Shown: positions 1-12,604, numbered from the stretch's first letter. The stretch: 64,000 bases of DNA from Macrostomum hystrix (GCA_950097015.1 CATNEN010000003.1:5751501-5815500); one strand, 5' to 3'. A program made the numbers and translations. Notes: generated by a model not told the origin, from the sequence alone.

Positions 1-260
1 GACAAGGGAGAGATGAGACAAGGGGAGAGATGAGACAAGGGGAGAGATGAGACAAGGGGAGAGATGGGACAGGGGAGAGATGAGACACGGGAGAGATGAG
101 ACAGGGAGAGATGAGACAGGGGATAGATGAGATAGGCGAGAGATGAGACAGGGAGAGATGAGACAAGGGAGAGATGAGACAGGGAGAGATGAGACAGGGG
201 ATAGATGAGATAGGCGAGAGATGAGACAGGGAGGGATGCGACAGGGGAGAGATGAGACAG
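1..260. repeat. purine-rich minisatellite, unit about 14-17 bp
   Basis: Tandem copies of a GAGATGAGACAGGG-like unit with length variants (for example GAGATGAGACACGGGA). The array is cut by the window start. The reverse complement of the same unit forms the array at 36395-36860 inside a hAT MITE. Confidence 0.9.
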
Positions 261-1491
261 TAGGTGTGTCCAAAGGTGTGTTGATAAGGAAGGTACCGGG
301 CCTCGGGCAACCGGTTTTAATGCTTTACACATTCACACACTTAAAAAAGAATGCAGTACTAACAGTAGTCTGCAAAAGGTTAATGTTACAAACGTATTCA
401 TGCATTTAAGCTTAAATAAAAAAACTATAAAAGGCAGTGTTGCACATTTTTTAAATCGATTTTCAGCAACTTTTTGACGAGTCTATGATCCATTTTATAG
501 AAAAAGATTTTATATTTATATTATTTTTCTTTGCACTTTCACTCTGCCATTCCGTATAAGTAAGGTAGTTTCTAACTAAACTATTGGGCCTAAAGCCTCA
601 CCTGCATCCAATAATTAATTAGTGATGTGGACTAGTGCTCCATTCTATAATTGGTGTTTTGTAAGTCCTGAAAAGCCTGCAAAATTCCTCTACCTGGAAT
701 GCGACACCGCAACTGGGGGGTGGGGGATGGACGGATAAAAGGGGGGACGGACGACAATAGAATTTGGAGTGCTCAGAAAAAATCACCGCCTGTTTCCTAC
801 CCTGCTGGACCCTTTCTCACTTCCTCTGAAGCCGACCGCTCAAAGTAAGTAAACTCAAAAAAACTCAAGAGAAACAGACGGACGCCCACGTACCACGTTA
901 GGCAGACTAAACTCGGTTTCACTTCAAACTTCTAATCTCTGGCAGTTTCTCAAACTTGAGTCACAGTCGCACGCGCGGAGGTGGGGTTGGTGCTGTCCGC
1001 CAGACCTAGTCTGCACTGGTTGCCTTTAACTTAGGCGATGAGTGGATGGGGGAAGGAAAGAAATCATAGAGGAGGCGGTGGGCCAGAATGTACATTCAAA
1101 GCCAACCCCAACCCCAACCCCAACATAGCCTAAATAGAATTCAGTGTACAATCGCTAGAACCCTTCTCTCTCCTCATTGGGCTAATGATTTTCAGATTAA
1201 TAAACGTACAGGCTACATCCATAGGGGAATCCTTTGTTAGCCAAAATAAAACTAACATAGAGGAAGAGATTGCAGTTGTGTTAGTTGAAATTTCATAAAC
1301 TGAAGAGGCCAAGGGCTATTAAATACGGTTTGAGAAGGCGTGAGTTTAGAGTTGCTGTTCTGTCTGAGTACAGAATTATACACAACTGATAATACGAGCA
1401 AAGCTATTGTATTGATTCAAAATGCTATTTATGTTCATACAAAACTGATTTTCAAACGCAGCCACTGTTACTGAGTACTGAGCCCTGTCAG
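261..1491. other. upstream region of the TRAF gene, no gene seen
   Basis: Mostly AT-rich sequence with no convincing exon. It includes a G-rich stretch near 715-750 and a short CAACCC run near 1100-1122. A pyrimidine-poor acceptor ending in CAG at 1489-1491 lies two bases before the first TRAF ATG, so this could hold the TRAF promoter, a 5' UTR intron or an outron. Confidence 0.4.
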
Positions 1492-4400
1492 GTATGCCCG
1501 GCTATACGTACTTTTTCGTTGACAGCGTGCCTAAACAGTGCATTTGTCCAATATGTAAGCTGCCGATGCAGGCGCCAGTGATTCTGACATCCTGTCAGCA
1601 CACATTTTGCGATTCCTGTCTGCGACCGAGGCACGCGTGAGTACCAAAAATGTTGCATTGTTAGGGATTAAAATATTACTGAGTGGATTAGAGCCAAGAC
1701 ACTTAATAACTGACGGTATAATACAAGTATTTAGGCACTGAAGAACTGAAGGGATAATATTTAGGCACTGAAGAACTGAAGGGATAATATTTAGGAACTG
1801 AAGAACTGAAGGGATAATATTTAGGAACTGAAGAACTGAAGGGATAATATTTAGGAACTGAAGAACTGAAGGGATAATATTTAGGCACTGAAGAACTGAA
1901 GGGATAATATTTAGGCACTCAAGAACTGAAGGGATAATATTTAGGAACTGAAGAACTGAAGGGATAATATTTAGGAACTGAAGAACTGAAGGGATAATAT
2001 TTAGGAACTGAAGAACTGAAGGGATAATATTTAGGCACTGAAGAACTGAAGGGATAATATTTAGGCACTGAAGAACTGAAGGGATAATATTTAGGAACCG
2101 TAGAACTGAAGGGATAATATTTAGGAACTGAAGAACTGAGGGGATAATATTTAGGCACTGAAGAACTGAAGGGATAATATTTAGGCACTGAAGAACTGAA
2201 GGGATAATATTTAGGAACTGAAGAACTGAGGGGATAATATTTAGGCACTGAAGAACTGAAGGGATAATATTTAGGCACTGAAGAACTGAAGGGATAATAT
2301 TTAGGCACTGAAGAACTGAAGGGATAATATTTAGGAACTGAAGAACTGAAGGGATAATATTTAGGCACTGAAGAACTGAAGGGATAATATTTAGGCACTG
2401 AAGAACTGAAGGGATAATATTTAGGAACTGAAGAACTGAAGGGATAATATTTAGGCACTGAAGAACTGAAGGAATAATATTTAGGAACCGTGGAACTGAG
2501 GGGATAATATTTAGGAACCGTAGAACTGAAGGGATAATATTTAGGAACTGAAGAACTGAAGGGATAATTTTATGCACTGAAGAACTAAACCAATAACAAT
2601 TAAGACGTTGTATATTCAGTGTTTTTTTCTGGACGTTCTACTTTACTTTTAGCCAGTAAAAATGAATGATTTTCAGCAACATTCGAGCATCGCTAGACTT
2701 TGAGGCCAGCTTAATGTGCCCATTGGATGAGGTCAGAGTGGACGCGAGAAATGTAAGATTTGTAAATTATCGATTGTTTCAATTTTTTGATAGTTCTCAG
2801 CTTGTTTACGCACTCATATATGAGCTAGATTCTTAGATTTTTCTTAGCAATAAAAGCTAAAAAGTGTGTCAGTTATGTCTCTATCAGGTGTGTCAGTTGA
2901 TGTGTCAATCAGGTGTGTCAGCTGATGTGTCAATCAGGTGTGTCAGCTGATGTGTCAATCAGGTGTGTCAGCTGATGTGTCAATCAGGTGTGTCAGCTGA
3001 TGTGTCAATCAGGTGTGTCATCTGATGTGTCAATCAGGTGTGTCATCTGATGTGTCAATCAGGTGTGTCATCTGATGTGTCAATCAGGTGTGTCATCTGA
3101 TGTGTCAATCAGGTGTGTCGATCAGGTGTGTCATCTGATGTGTCAATCAAGTGTGTCAGCTGATGTGTCAATCAGGTGTGTCAATCAGGTGTGTCATATG
3201 ATGTGTCAATCAGGTGTGTCAGCTGATGTGTCAATCAGGTGTGTCAGCTGATGTGTCAATCAGGTGTGTCAGCTGATGTGTCAATCAGGTGTGTCAGCTG
3301 ATGTGTCAATCAGGTGTGTCAGCTGATGTGCACCAATTCATTTTTAACCTACGCTTAGAAATTCTGACCCAAAGGACAGTCAAAGTGGGTCATAGTTTCG
3401 CTAATGATAAAGTTTGCCCTTAAATTCATACAGGTGCAAGTAAGCGTGGACCTACGAGAGATCATCGAAACCTGCATGGTTCGATGCCCTCAGGAGCCTC
3501 AGGGCTGTCGCTGGGTGGACATTGTCCGTCACGTTCCGGTGAGTTAAGCGTGTGTCAAGTGGCAAATCTGTGGTAGATTTAGCCTCAGTCTGAAATTTGA
3601 TCGGGAATAGGCACCTGGGATTATTTAAGGGGAATATGTGAATCGGCCAAAATTTAGGGAGTAAAAGTTAATGAGTGAGTCATAGGAATGGTGTTATTGT
3701 CTGTTGAATGAGCTGTATTTACAAGAAACTGTCCACTAAATGATCCGAGTTTCTAAGAAACTTTCCACTAATTGACCCAAGTTTCTAAGAAAACTGTTCA
3801 CTTTATGACCTGAGTTTCCAAGAAATTGATTACCGAATGGCCTGACCTTCCAAGGAAAATTCTGTCCACACAAAGACCCGTTTCTAAGAAACTGTTTAAC
3901 AGTCATTTTTAATTAAAAACTTTGAATATCAATGTGTATTGTAAAAAAATTAATTGAGGTTCTAGTGTTCTATGAGGTGAAGTGAACTTGGGTCTAAGTA
4001 AACTCAAAATGGAAAATCAAGTATGAGAAACGAGATGGAATGCTGTGGGTGGAAACAACTGTTAGCGATTGTTTATTTAGCTAGTCGATGAGATCCATTT
4101 CGACTAGCTATTTCCTCGATTTCCACCAGTCCCTACCCACTCTACCCTCTCTACCCACTCTACCTCTCTCTACCCATTCTACCCCTATCTACCCACTCTA
4201 CCTCTCTCTACCCACTCTACCTCTTTCTACCCACTCTACCCCTCTCTACCCATTCTACCCCTATCTACCCACTCTACCTCTCTCTACCCATTCTACCCCT
4301 CTCTACCCACTCTACCTCTCTCTACCCACTCTACCCCTATCTACCCACTCTACCTCTCTCTACCCACTAGTTAACTCTACCCTCTCTACCCTCTCTACCC

Positions 4401-7400
4401 ACTCTACTCCTCTCTACCCACTCTACCTCTCTCTTTCCTGTCTGTCTACTTCTGTCTTCCCAGTCTTTGTACTTTTCTCTCCACATTCTGTCTACTTTTC
4501 TATTTTTTCTATTTACTCCTCACCTCTCGGTGGTGCCTACCGCGTAGTTCTTTAGTGCATTTTGAGGTCTAAAAATGGTCAAGTAGCAGTGGGTTTCCTG
4601 AACTAATGCACCTCAAATTGGTGCTCCCTTACTTTTTCAACTTTCAAGTGAGGACACTTGAGCTCTGAGCAGATTTTTCTCTCAAGCAATTTAAAAAATT
4701 TACTTGAAACCTACACCACAGTTGTGTCCTATCTTTTATTCAATGATATTTGTACTTAGTTTAGCCTTGTGTTGCAAATATATATTTTCTTCTTAGATTC
4801 AAGGCCCCAGTGGTAATGGCACACACTCACACGGGTGTGTACATCTGCCCTGACTTTCTCATCGTCAGGCAGTGTACACTCTCACTGTGCCTTGGAGGTT
4901 GGCCATCAAGGGCGTAAATTTCACGACAGGCTCCCAGCCTTCTCTCCGCTTCTGTGCCCCTAATAAATGTGGCCTCGCCGCGGAATCGAACCCAGGTGCT
5001 ACGCATTAACTAATCTCATTGCTGATGCTGTTTATTGCAGAAATTTAATTCAGCAGAAGTGCTTTATTGCTGCAGCTCAGTATTCCGCTACAGTCTGTCC
5101 CCTTCCTACTGAATATCTGCAGCTGTTACTTATCTATTCTATTGTTGCTGAGCTGAATTGAATCCTTATTTGCTCTTGTTTTATTGCTGCTGGGGCAAAA
5201 TTGAACGTGCCTTGCTTTATATGTATTCACTCACCACAGCTACTCAGCTGAGCAGCTGCACCCTCTGCTCTAATCATTTTATCTATTATTATCTCTCTCT
5301 GACTCACTCTGACTCTCTCTGACTCACTCTGACTCTCCCTGACTCTCTCTGACTCTCTCTGACTCTCTCTGGCTCTCTCTGACTCTCTCTGACTCTCTCT
5401 GACTCTCTCTGACTCTCCCTGACTCTCTCTGACTCTCTCTGACTCTCTCTGACTCTCTCTGACTCTCTCTGACTCTCTCTGACTCTGTCTGACTCTCTCT
5501 CTGACACTCTGACTCTGTCTGACTCTGTCTGACTCTGTCTGACTCTGTCTGACTCTGTCTGACTCTGTCTGACTCTGTCTGACCCTCTCTCTGACACTCT
5601 CTGACTCTCTCTGACTCTGTCTGACTCTCTCTGACTCTGTCTGACTCTCTCTGACTCTCTCTGACTCTCTCTGACTCTCTCTGACTCTCTCTGACTCTCT
5701 CTGACTCTCTCTGACTCTTTCTGACTCTCTCTGACTCTTTCTGACTCTCTCTGACTCTCCCTGACTCTTTCTGACTCTCTCTGACTCTCTCTGACTCTCT
5801 CTGACTCTGTCTGACTCTCTCTGACTCTCTCTGACTCTTTCTGACTCTCTCTGACTCTCTCTGACTCTCTCTGACTCTGTCTGACTCTCTCTGACTCTCT
5901 CTGACTCTTTCTGACTCTCTCTGACTCTTTCTGACTCTCTCTGACTCTCTCTGACTCTTTCTGACTCTCTCTGACTCTGTCTGACTCTGTCTGACTCTCT
6001 CTGACTCTTTCTGACTCTCTCTGACTCTCTCTGACTCTCTCTGACTCTGTCTGACTCTGTCTGACTCTCTCTGACTCTTTCTGACTCTCTCTGACTCTCT
6101 CTGACTCTCTCTGACTCTTTCTGACTCTCTCTGACTCTCTCTGACTCTCTCTGACTCTTTCTGACTCTCTCTGACTCTTTCTGACTCTCTCTGACTCTCT
6201 CTGACTCTTTCTGACTCTCTCTGACTCTCTCTGACTCTCTCTGACTCTGTCTGACTCTCTCTGACTCTCTCTGACTCTTTCTGACTCTCTCTGACTCTCT
6301 CTGACTCTCTCTGACTCTGTCTGACTCTCTCTGACTCTCTCTGACTCTTTCTGACTCTCTCTGACTCTTTCTGACTCTCTCTGACTCTCTCTGACTCTTT
6401 CTGACTCTCTCTGACTCTCTCTGACTCTCTCTGACTCTCTCTGACTCTCTCTGACTCTATCTGACTCTCTCTGACTCTATCTGACTCTCTCTGACTCTCT
6501 CTGACTCTCTCTGACTCTCTCTGACTCTCTCTGACGCTCTCTGACTCTCTCTGACTCTCTCTGACTCTCCCTGACTCTCTCTGACGCTCTCTGACTCTCT
6601 CTGACTCTCTCTGACTCTCCCTGACTCTCTCTGACTCTCCCTGACTCTCTCTGACTCTCCCTGACTCTCCCTGACTCTCTCTGACTCTCTCTGACTCTCT
6701 CTGACTCTTTCTGACTCTCTCTGACTCTCTCTGACTCTTTCTGACGCTCTCTGACTCTCCCTGATTCGATAAATCCCATGATCCCAATTAGAATAATCCT
6801 ATGATCCCAATTTGATTAGTCCCATGATCGCGATTCGATTAATCCCATGATCCCAATTCGATAAATCCCATGATCCCAATTCGGTTAATCCCATGACCCC
6901 AATGCGATAAATCCAATGATCCCTATTTGAATAATCCCATGATCCCATTTTGATTAATCCCATGATCCTATTTCTATAAATCCCATGATCCCAATTCGAT
7001 AAATCCCATGATCCCGAATCGGTTAATCCCATGGTCCCGATACGATAAATCCCATGGTCCCGATACGATAAATCCCATGATCCCAATTTGATAAATCCTA
7101 TGATCTCCAGGCTCACCTGGAGACGTGTCGCTATGTGGCCGTGCCCTGCCCCGAAAACTGCGGCGACATGATCTGCCGGGTGTTCCTGAATGAGCACATC
7201 AACCATGCCTGCTCCAGACGCCGAAGGCAGTGCCAGTTTTGCAAGACAGGCTTCAATGCTGAGGACTTCCAGGTGACAGCTTCGGGATATTAAGATTGAA
7301 TTATCAAATTTCCATTTAAAAGTAACCATTTAAAAGACCGTATTAATGAGTTCAACCGCTTCTCAAAGAGCTCTAACAATTCTCACACGACTCAAACGAT

Positions 7401-10400
7401 TCTCTAACGAGCTTTCCTAATGACTCAAAAGCTACTCAAAGAGTTCAAACAATTTTCTCACGACTCAAATGATTCTCTAACGACTCAAACGCTTTCCTAA
7501 CGACTCAAACGCTTCTCCAACGACTCAAACGCTTCTCCAACGACTCAAACGATTTCCTAACGACTCAAACGCTTCTCCAACGACTCAAACGCTTTCCTAA
7601 CGACTCACACGCTTCTCCAACGACAAACGATTTCCTAACGACTCAAACGCTTCTCCAACGACTCAAACGATTTCCTAACGACTCAAACGCTTCTCCAACG
7701 ACTCAAACGATTTCCTAACGACTCACACGCTTCTCCAACGACTCAAACGCTTTCCTAGCGACTCAAACGCTTCTCCAACGACTCAAACGCTTTCCTAACG
7801 ACTCACACGCTTCTCCAACGACTCAAACGATTTCCTAACGACTCACACGCTTCTCCAACGACTCAAACGATTTCCTAACGACTCAAACGCTTCTCCAACG
7901 ACTCAAACGATTTCCTAACGACTCAAACGATTTCCAAACGACGCAAACGATTTCCTAACGACTCAAACGCTTTCCTAACGACTCACACGCTTCTCCAACG
8001 ACTCAAACGATTTCCCAACCATTAAAACGCTTCTTTAACAAAGTAAAATAGTTGTATAAAAGAGCAGCATTATTCTTACAGAAGCACGAGGGTGCCTGCC
8101 CGGAAGAGCAAGTCTGGTGCGAGAACAAATGCGGCCAACGAATGCCCCGGCGAAAACTGGAGCGTCACTCCGTACAGGACTGCGGCAAACGCGAGGTGGC
8201 CTGCAGCTTCTGCAAGAAAATATTCTTGTTCGACACTCTGCAGGTGAGGCTTGCTTTCTTCATTCTTAGACTAGAAATAATTGTCCCTCGCTATAGAAAT
8301 CCCAATCCTACTGTCTTGGAATCCCAATCCTACTGTCTGTAAACCCTAATCCTACTCCTCTGTAAATCCTAATCCTACTCCTCTGTAAATCCTAATCCTA
8401 TTGTCTTTAAATCCCAATCCTATTGTCTTTAAATCCCAATCCTACTGTCTGTAAATCTCAATCCTATTGTCTTTAAATCCCAATCCTACTGTCTTGGAAT
8501 CCTAATCATACTGTCCTGGAATCCTAATCCTACTGTCTTGGAATCCTAATCCTACTGTCCTGGAATCCTAATCCTACTGTCTTGGAATCCTAATCATACT
8601 GTCTTGGAATCCTAATCATACTGTCTTGGAATACTAATCATACTGTCTTGGAATCCTAATCCTACTGTCCTGGAATCCTAATCCTACTGTCCTGGAATCC
8701 TAATCATACTGTCTTGGAATCCTAATCATACTGTCCTGGAAACCTAATCATACTGTCTTGGAATCCTACTCCTCTGTAAATCCTAATCCTATTGTCTTTA
8801 AATCCCAATCCTACTGTCTTTAAATCCTAATCCTATTGTCTTTAAATCCTAATCCTACTGTCTTTAAATCCCAATCCTACTGTCTTGGAATCCTAATCAT
8901 ACTGTCCTGGAATCCTAATCCTACTGTCTTGGAATCCTAATCCTACTGTCTTGGAATCCTAATCCTACTGTCCTGGAATCCTAATCATACTGTTCTGGAA
9001 TCCTAATCCTACTGTCTTGGAATCCTAATCATACTGTTCTGGAATCCTAATCCTACTGTCTTGGAATACTAATCATACTGTCTTGGAATCCTAATCCTAC
9101 TGTCCTGGAATCCTAATCCTACTGTCCTGGAATCCTAATCATACTGTCTTGGAATCCTAATCATACTGTCCTGGAAACCTAATCATACTGTCTTGGAATC
9201 CTACTCCTCTGTAAATCCTAATCCTATTGTCTTTAAATCCCAATCCTACTGTCTTTAAATCCTAATCCTATTGTCTTTAAATCCTAATCCTACTGTCTTT
9301 AAATCCCAATCCTACTGTCTTGGAATCCTAATCATACTGTCCTGGAATCCTAATCCTACTGTCTTGGAATCCTAATCCTACTGTCTTGGAATCCTAATCC
9401 TACTGTCCTGGAATCCTAATCATACTGTTCTGGAATCCTAATCCTACTGTCTTGGAATCCTAATCATACTGTTCTGGAATCCTAATCCTACTGTCTTGGA
9501 ATACTAATCATACTGTCTTGGAATCCTAATCCTACTGTCCTGGAATCCTAATCCTACTGTCCTGGAATCCTAATCATACTGTCTTGGAATCCTAATCATA
9601 CTGTCCTGGAAACCTAATCATACTGTCTTGGAATCCTAATCCTACTGTCCTGGAATCCTAATCATACTGTCTTGGAATCCTAATCCTACTGTCCTGGAAT
9701 CCTAATCCTACTGTCCAGGAATCCTAATCATACTGTCCTGGAATCCCAATCCTACTGTCTTGGAATCCTAATCATACTGTCCTGGAATCCTAATCCTACT
9801 GTTCTGGAATCCTAATCCTACTGTCCTGGAATCCTAATCATACTGTCTTTAAATCCCAATCCTACTGTCTTGGAATCCTAATCATACTGTCTTGGAATCC
9901 TAATCATACTGTCTTGGAATCCTAATCCTACTGTCCTGGAATCCTAATCCTACTGCCCTGGAATCCTAATCATACTGTCCTGGAATCCTAATCCTACTGT
10001 TTTGGAATCCTAATCCTACTGTCCTGGAATCCTAATCATACTGTCTTGGAATCCCAATTCTTACTTGTCTTCGGTTCCCAATCTTGGGAACTATCTTAGA
10101 TTCTTTTTGTCTAGAAATTTTATAACCCAGGGATCTCAGAATCCAAATGCTAACTGTTCTGGAATTCCGACATCTGAATCCTACATCCTACAAACAAGAA
10201 GATGGAAAAACTTGAATTTTGATTCTTAAATGACAAATCAGTTTTTCTTTGAAATCGCTTTCTGGTTTATAAAAAGTATTTTCCATTTTACAGGTTCACG
10301 TTCAGCAGTGCACACTGAAGGGTGCAGCACCGCCGATTCCACCGCATCAGCAGCATCAGCAGCAGCAGCAGTACAGCACGTCAACATCGACGTCGAATTC

Positions 10401-12597
10401 CTCTTCCACGGAAGCCGCCATTCGCAGCGCCGTCGGCAAGGGCGCCGACAGTGCGGCGTCGACATCTCCGCTGGCGGCTACACCGGAGTCCACTCTTGAC
10501 AAGCCGCAGTTTCACAGTCAGCACCGACTGTCGCAGCACCGTCAGCAGCCGCTGCAGGAGCCGCCGCCGCCGGTGCCTCGTCGGGCGGCCTCCGCTGAAT
10601 GTCTCGACGGCGGCAGGGGAATTGTCGATTGTCCGCTGAAATGGTGCGGCTGCCAGTTTAAGGTTAGAAATATAAATCGGAAATCAATTTAGGAACATTT
10701 ACGCTACTTATAGTAGTTTGAGGGTTTAAATAATTGTTTTACTCTCGTATCTAAAAGCTTTTTAATTATATTAATATTAACCATTAAATTAGTAAGCGCC
10801 AAGAACACTAGAATACTATAATCAAGGACTCTAGGATTTTAGAATTAAGAATCCCTAAGATATTAGAATCAAGATACCTAAGACATTAAGGATCAAGATC
10901 CCTAGGTTATAGAATCAAGATCCCTAGGTTATAGAATCAAGATCCCTAGGTTATAGAATCAAGATCCCTAGGTTATAGAATCAAGATCCCTAGATTATAG
11001 AATCAAGATCCCTAGATTATACAATCAAGATCCCTAGGTTATAGAATCAAGATCCCTAAGATATTAGAATCAAGATCCCTAGATTATAGAATCAAGATCC
11101 CTAGGTTATAGAATCAAGATCCCTAGATTATACAATCAAGATCCCTAGGTTATAGAATCAAGATCCCTAGATTATACAATCAAGATCCCTAGGTTATAGA
11201 ATCAAGATCCCTAGATTATACAATCAAGATCCCTAGGTTATAGAATCAAGATCCCTAGATTATACAATCAAGATCCCTAGGTTATAGAATCAAGATCCCT
11301 AGGTTATAGAATCAAGATCCCTAAGATATTAGAATCAAGATCCCTAGATTATAGAATCAAGATCCCTAGGTTATAGAATCAAGATCCCTAGATTATACAA
11401 TCAAGATCCCTAGGTTATAGAATCAAGATCCCTAGATTATACAATCAAGATCCCTAGGTTATAGAATCAAGATCCCTAGGTTATAGAATCAAGATCCCTA
11501 GGTTATAGAATCAAGATCCCTAAGATATTAGAATCAAGATCCCTAGATTATAGAATCAAGATCCCTAGGTTATAGAATCAAGATCCCTAGATTATACAAT
11601 CAAGATCCCTAGGTTATAGAATCAAGATCCCTAGATTATACAATCAAGATCCCTAGGTTATAGAATCAAGATCCCTAGGTTATAGAATCAAGATCCCTAA
11701 GATATTAGAATCAAGATCCCTAGACTATAGAATCAAGATCCCTAGATTATGGAATCAAGATCCCTAGAGTATAGAATCAAGATCCCTAGGTTATAGAATC
11801 AAGATCCCTAAGATATTAGAATCAAGGTCCTTAAGACATTACCAAACGAATGAAATCTAAAGACATTCAGATTTCCCAAAACGTGTAGACTTCCCGTTAT
11901 TTTATAACTAGTTCATCGTGAAAGTGGAACCAACCATTCCGAAATCTCCCAGGGCGATCGCGCCTCCGTCGATCGTCACCAGCGGGACGCCTCGTCCGGC
12001 GCTCGTCACGTGACCCTGCTAGCCGAGATGGCTCGCGCCCAGCGTCGCGAGATCGAATCTCTGAAGCGCCAGTTGCGCCACCTGCCTCTAGTGCACAATG
12101 GCCACCTGGTCTGGCGCATCGACAACTACGCCGAGAAGCTGGCCGACTCGCAGCGCAATCGCGAGCTGGAATTCTGCAGCGTGCCGTTCTACACCGGCAG
12201 GCCCGGCTACCGCCTGCAGGCGTCGGCCTTTCTCAACGGCAACGGCAGCGGCTCAGGGCGGTACCTGTCGCTCTATGTCAAACTGTTGCCGGGCGAGTAT
12301 GATCCCATTCTCACGTGGCCGTTTGTGAGGCCGATCCGTATGCGCCTACTTGATCAGCGGGATTCGGCATCGAGCCGGTCGCATCTGGAGGAGAGCTTCA
12401 CGCCGGATCCCACCTGGCGGCATTTTCGTCGGCCCGGTCGCGACGCGGCCGCCGCGTTCGGCTTTGGATTTCCAAAATTTGCGGCCCACGAAATTTTGCA
12501 GCAGCAGCAGCAGCAGGAGGCGAATGTCGACAGCTCAGGATGTTGCTACGTTCGCGACAATGCCATCTTCTTCGAGATCGAAGTGCAGCCTAATTAG
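1492..12597 (+). CDS. TRAF-family E3 ubiquitin ligase / signalling adaptor (TRAF4/TRAF6-like), 7 exons
   Basis: Exons by frame and GT-AG sites: 1492-1636 (ATG at 1494), 2677-2752, 3434-3538, 7111-7272, 8082-8243, 10294-10662, 11953-12597. All phases agree and give 553 residues. Residues 18-65 form a RING with ligands C18, C21, C34, H36, C39, C42, C62 and D65; the C-x2-D ending is as in TRAF6. Residues about 85-225 hold TRAF-type zinc fingers, two of them on 54-codon exons of equal phase. A Gln/Ser/Pro-rich linker is followed by another finger (CPLKWCGCQF), a short coiled coil (residues about 359-382) and a full MATH domain (387-551) with LVWRI, FYTGRPGYRL, LSLYVKLLPGEYD, LLDQ and YVRDNAIFFEIEV. 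TRAFs ubiquitinate partners and couple receptors to NF-kB/JNK signalling in the cytosol. Each of the six introns carries minisatellites. The N-terminus could extend upstream of 1492; the subfamily is uncertain. Confidence 0.9.
1728..2590. repeat. 30-bp minisatellite in TRAF intron 1
   Basis: About 28 copies of a 30-bp unit containing GGGATAATATTTAGG and GAACTGAA; units alternate between TTAGGCACTG and TTAGGAACTG versions. It fills most of the 1637-2676 intron. The long antisense frame across it is a product of the repeat. Confidence 0.97.
2885..3330. repeat. 25-bp minisatellite in TRAF intron 2
   Basis: About 18 copies of a 25-bp unit containing GTGTGTCAGCTGATGTGTCA. Some units read TCATCTG in place of TCAGCTG, and a few are truncated. 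It lies within the 2753-3433 intron. Confidence 0.97.
3715..3900. repeat. degenerate short tandem repeat in TRAF intron 3
   Basis: About four diverged copies of a roughly 45-bp unit containing GAGTTTCTAAGAAACT followed by CCACTAA-like sequence. Heavily mutated compared with the other arrays, so probably an older expansion. Confidence 0.6.
4125..4435. repeat. pyrimidine-rich minisatellite (CTACCCACTCTACCTCTCT type)
   Basis: Irregular tandem copies of a roughly 19-bp unit, almost pure pyrimidine on the + strand, in TRAF intron 3. Confidence 0.9.
4800..4995 (-). mobile_element. SINE family B copy, partial, in TRAF intron 3
   Basis: Shares long segments with copies at 43755-44115, 46590-46860 and 47215-47520: the ACATCTGCCCTGACTTTCTC block, GTGCCTTGGAGGTT, and the GTGGCCTCGCCGCGGAATCG end. 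Read on the - strand the last block gives a GGTTCGATTCCGCGGCGAGG promoter B-box, so the element is tRNA-derived. Confidence 0.75.
5292..6765. repeat. 12-bp CT-rich minisatellite (TCTGACTCTCTC) in TRAF intron 3
   Basis: About 120 copies of a 12-bp unit in which one base varies (CTCTCT, CTCTTT, CTCTGT, CTCTCC), so the + strand is nearly all pyrimidine apart from one GA per unit. The 12-bp length is a multiple of three and contains no stop on the - strand, giving a 487-codon antisense frame of RESERV-type repeats that should not be read as a gene. Confidence 0.97.
6766..7105. repeat. 23-bp minisatellite directly upstream of a TRAF exon
   Basis: About 14 copies of a 23-bp unit containing AAATCCCATGATCCCAATT. 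It runs to within five bases of the acceptor for the exon at 7111, so the last repeat unit supplies most of the 3' splice region. Confidence 0.95.
7380..8035. repeat. 20/40-bp minisatellite in TRAF intron 4
   Basis: Alternating 20-bp units CGACTCAAACGCTTCTCCAA and CGACTCAAACGATTTCCTAA, forming 40-bp dimers, with degenerate starting copies from about 7350. Confidence 0.95.
8290..10065. repeat. 22-bp minisatellite in TRAF intron 5
   Basis: About 80 copies of a 22-bp unit containing CCTAATCCTACTGTCTTGGA. Variant units (CTTTAAATCCCAATCC, CTCCTCTGTAAATCC, AATCATACTG) recur in the same order 435 bp apart (8761 and 9196), showing a higher-order duplication. Confidence 0.97.
10855..11830. repeat. 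22-bp minisatellite in TRAF intron 6
   Basis: About 44 copies of a 22-bp unit containing AAGATCCCTAGGTTATAGAA, with TAGATTATACAATC and TAAGATATTAGAATC variants in a partly regular order. Confidence 0.97.
11953..12597 (+). CDS. TRAF terminal exon: coiled coil plus MATH (TRAF-C) domain
   Basis: Last exon of the TRAF gene; the acceptor is CCCAG at 11948-11952 and the frame continues from the exon ending at 10662. It encodes a run leading to HVTLLAEMARAQRREIESLK, then a full-length MATH domain with a YVRDNAIFFEIEV end. A Gln run (QQQQQQ) sits in a surface loop. Confidence 0.92.
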   Translation, partial: GDRASVDRHQRDASSGARHVTLLAEMARAQRREIESLKRQLRHLPLVHNGHLVWRIDNYAEKLADSQRNRELEFCSVPFYTGRPGYRLQASAFLNGNGSGSGRYLSLYVKLLPGEYDPILTWPFVRPIRMRLLDQRDSASSRSHLEESFTPDPTWRHFRRPGRDAAAAFGFGFPKFAAHEILQQQQQQEANVDSSGCCYVRDNAIFFEIEVQPN

Positions 12598-12604
12598 CTT
12601 GGTG

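Noticed and set aside
1531-2577. 348-codon antisense frame of repeated LNIIPSVLQ
   Set aside because: The 30-bp unit is a multiple of three and lacks stops; part of the frame runs antisense across the RING exon, and the frames to either side are equally repetitive.
5324-6787. 487-codon antisense frame of SERVRESQRE repeats
   Set aside because: It is the translation of a stop-free 12-bp array within a TRAF intron, with no start context, domain or splice support.
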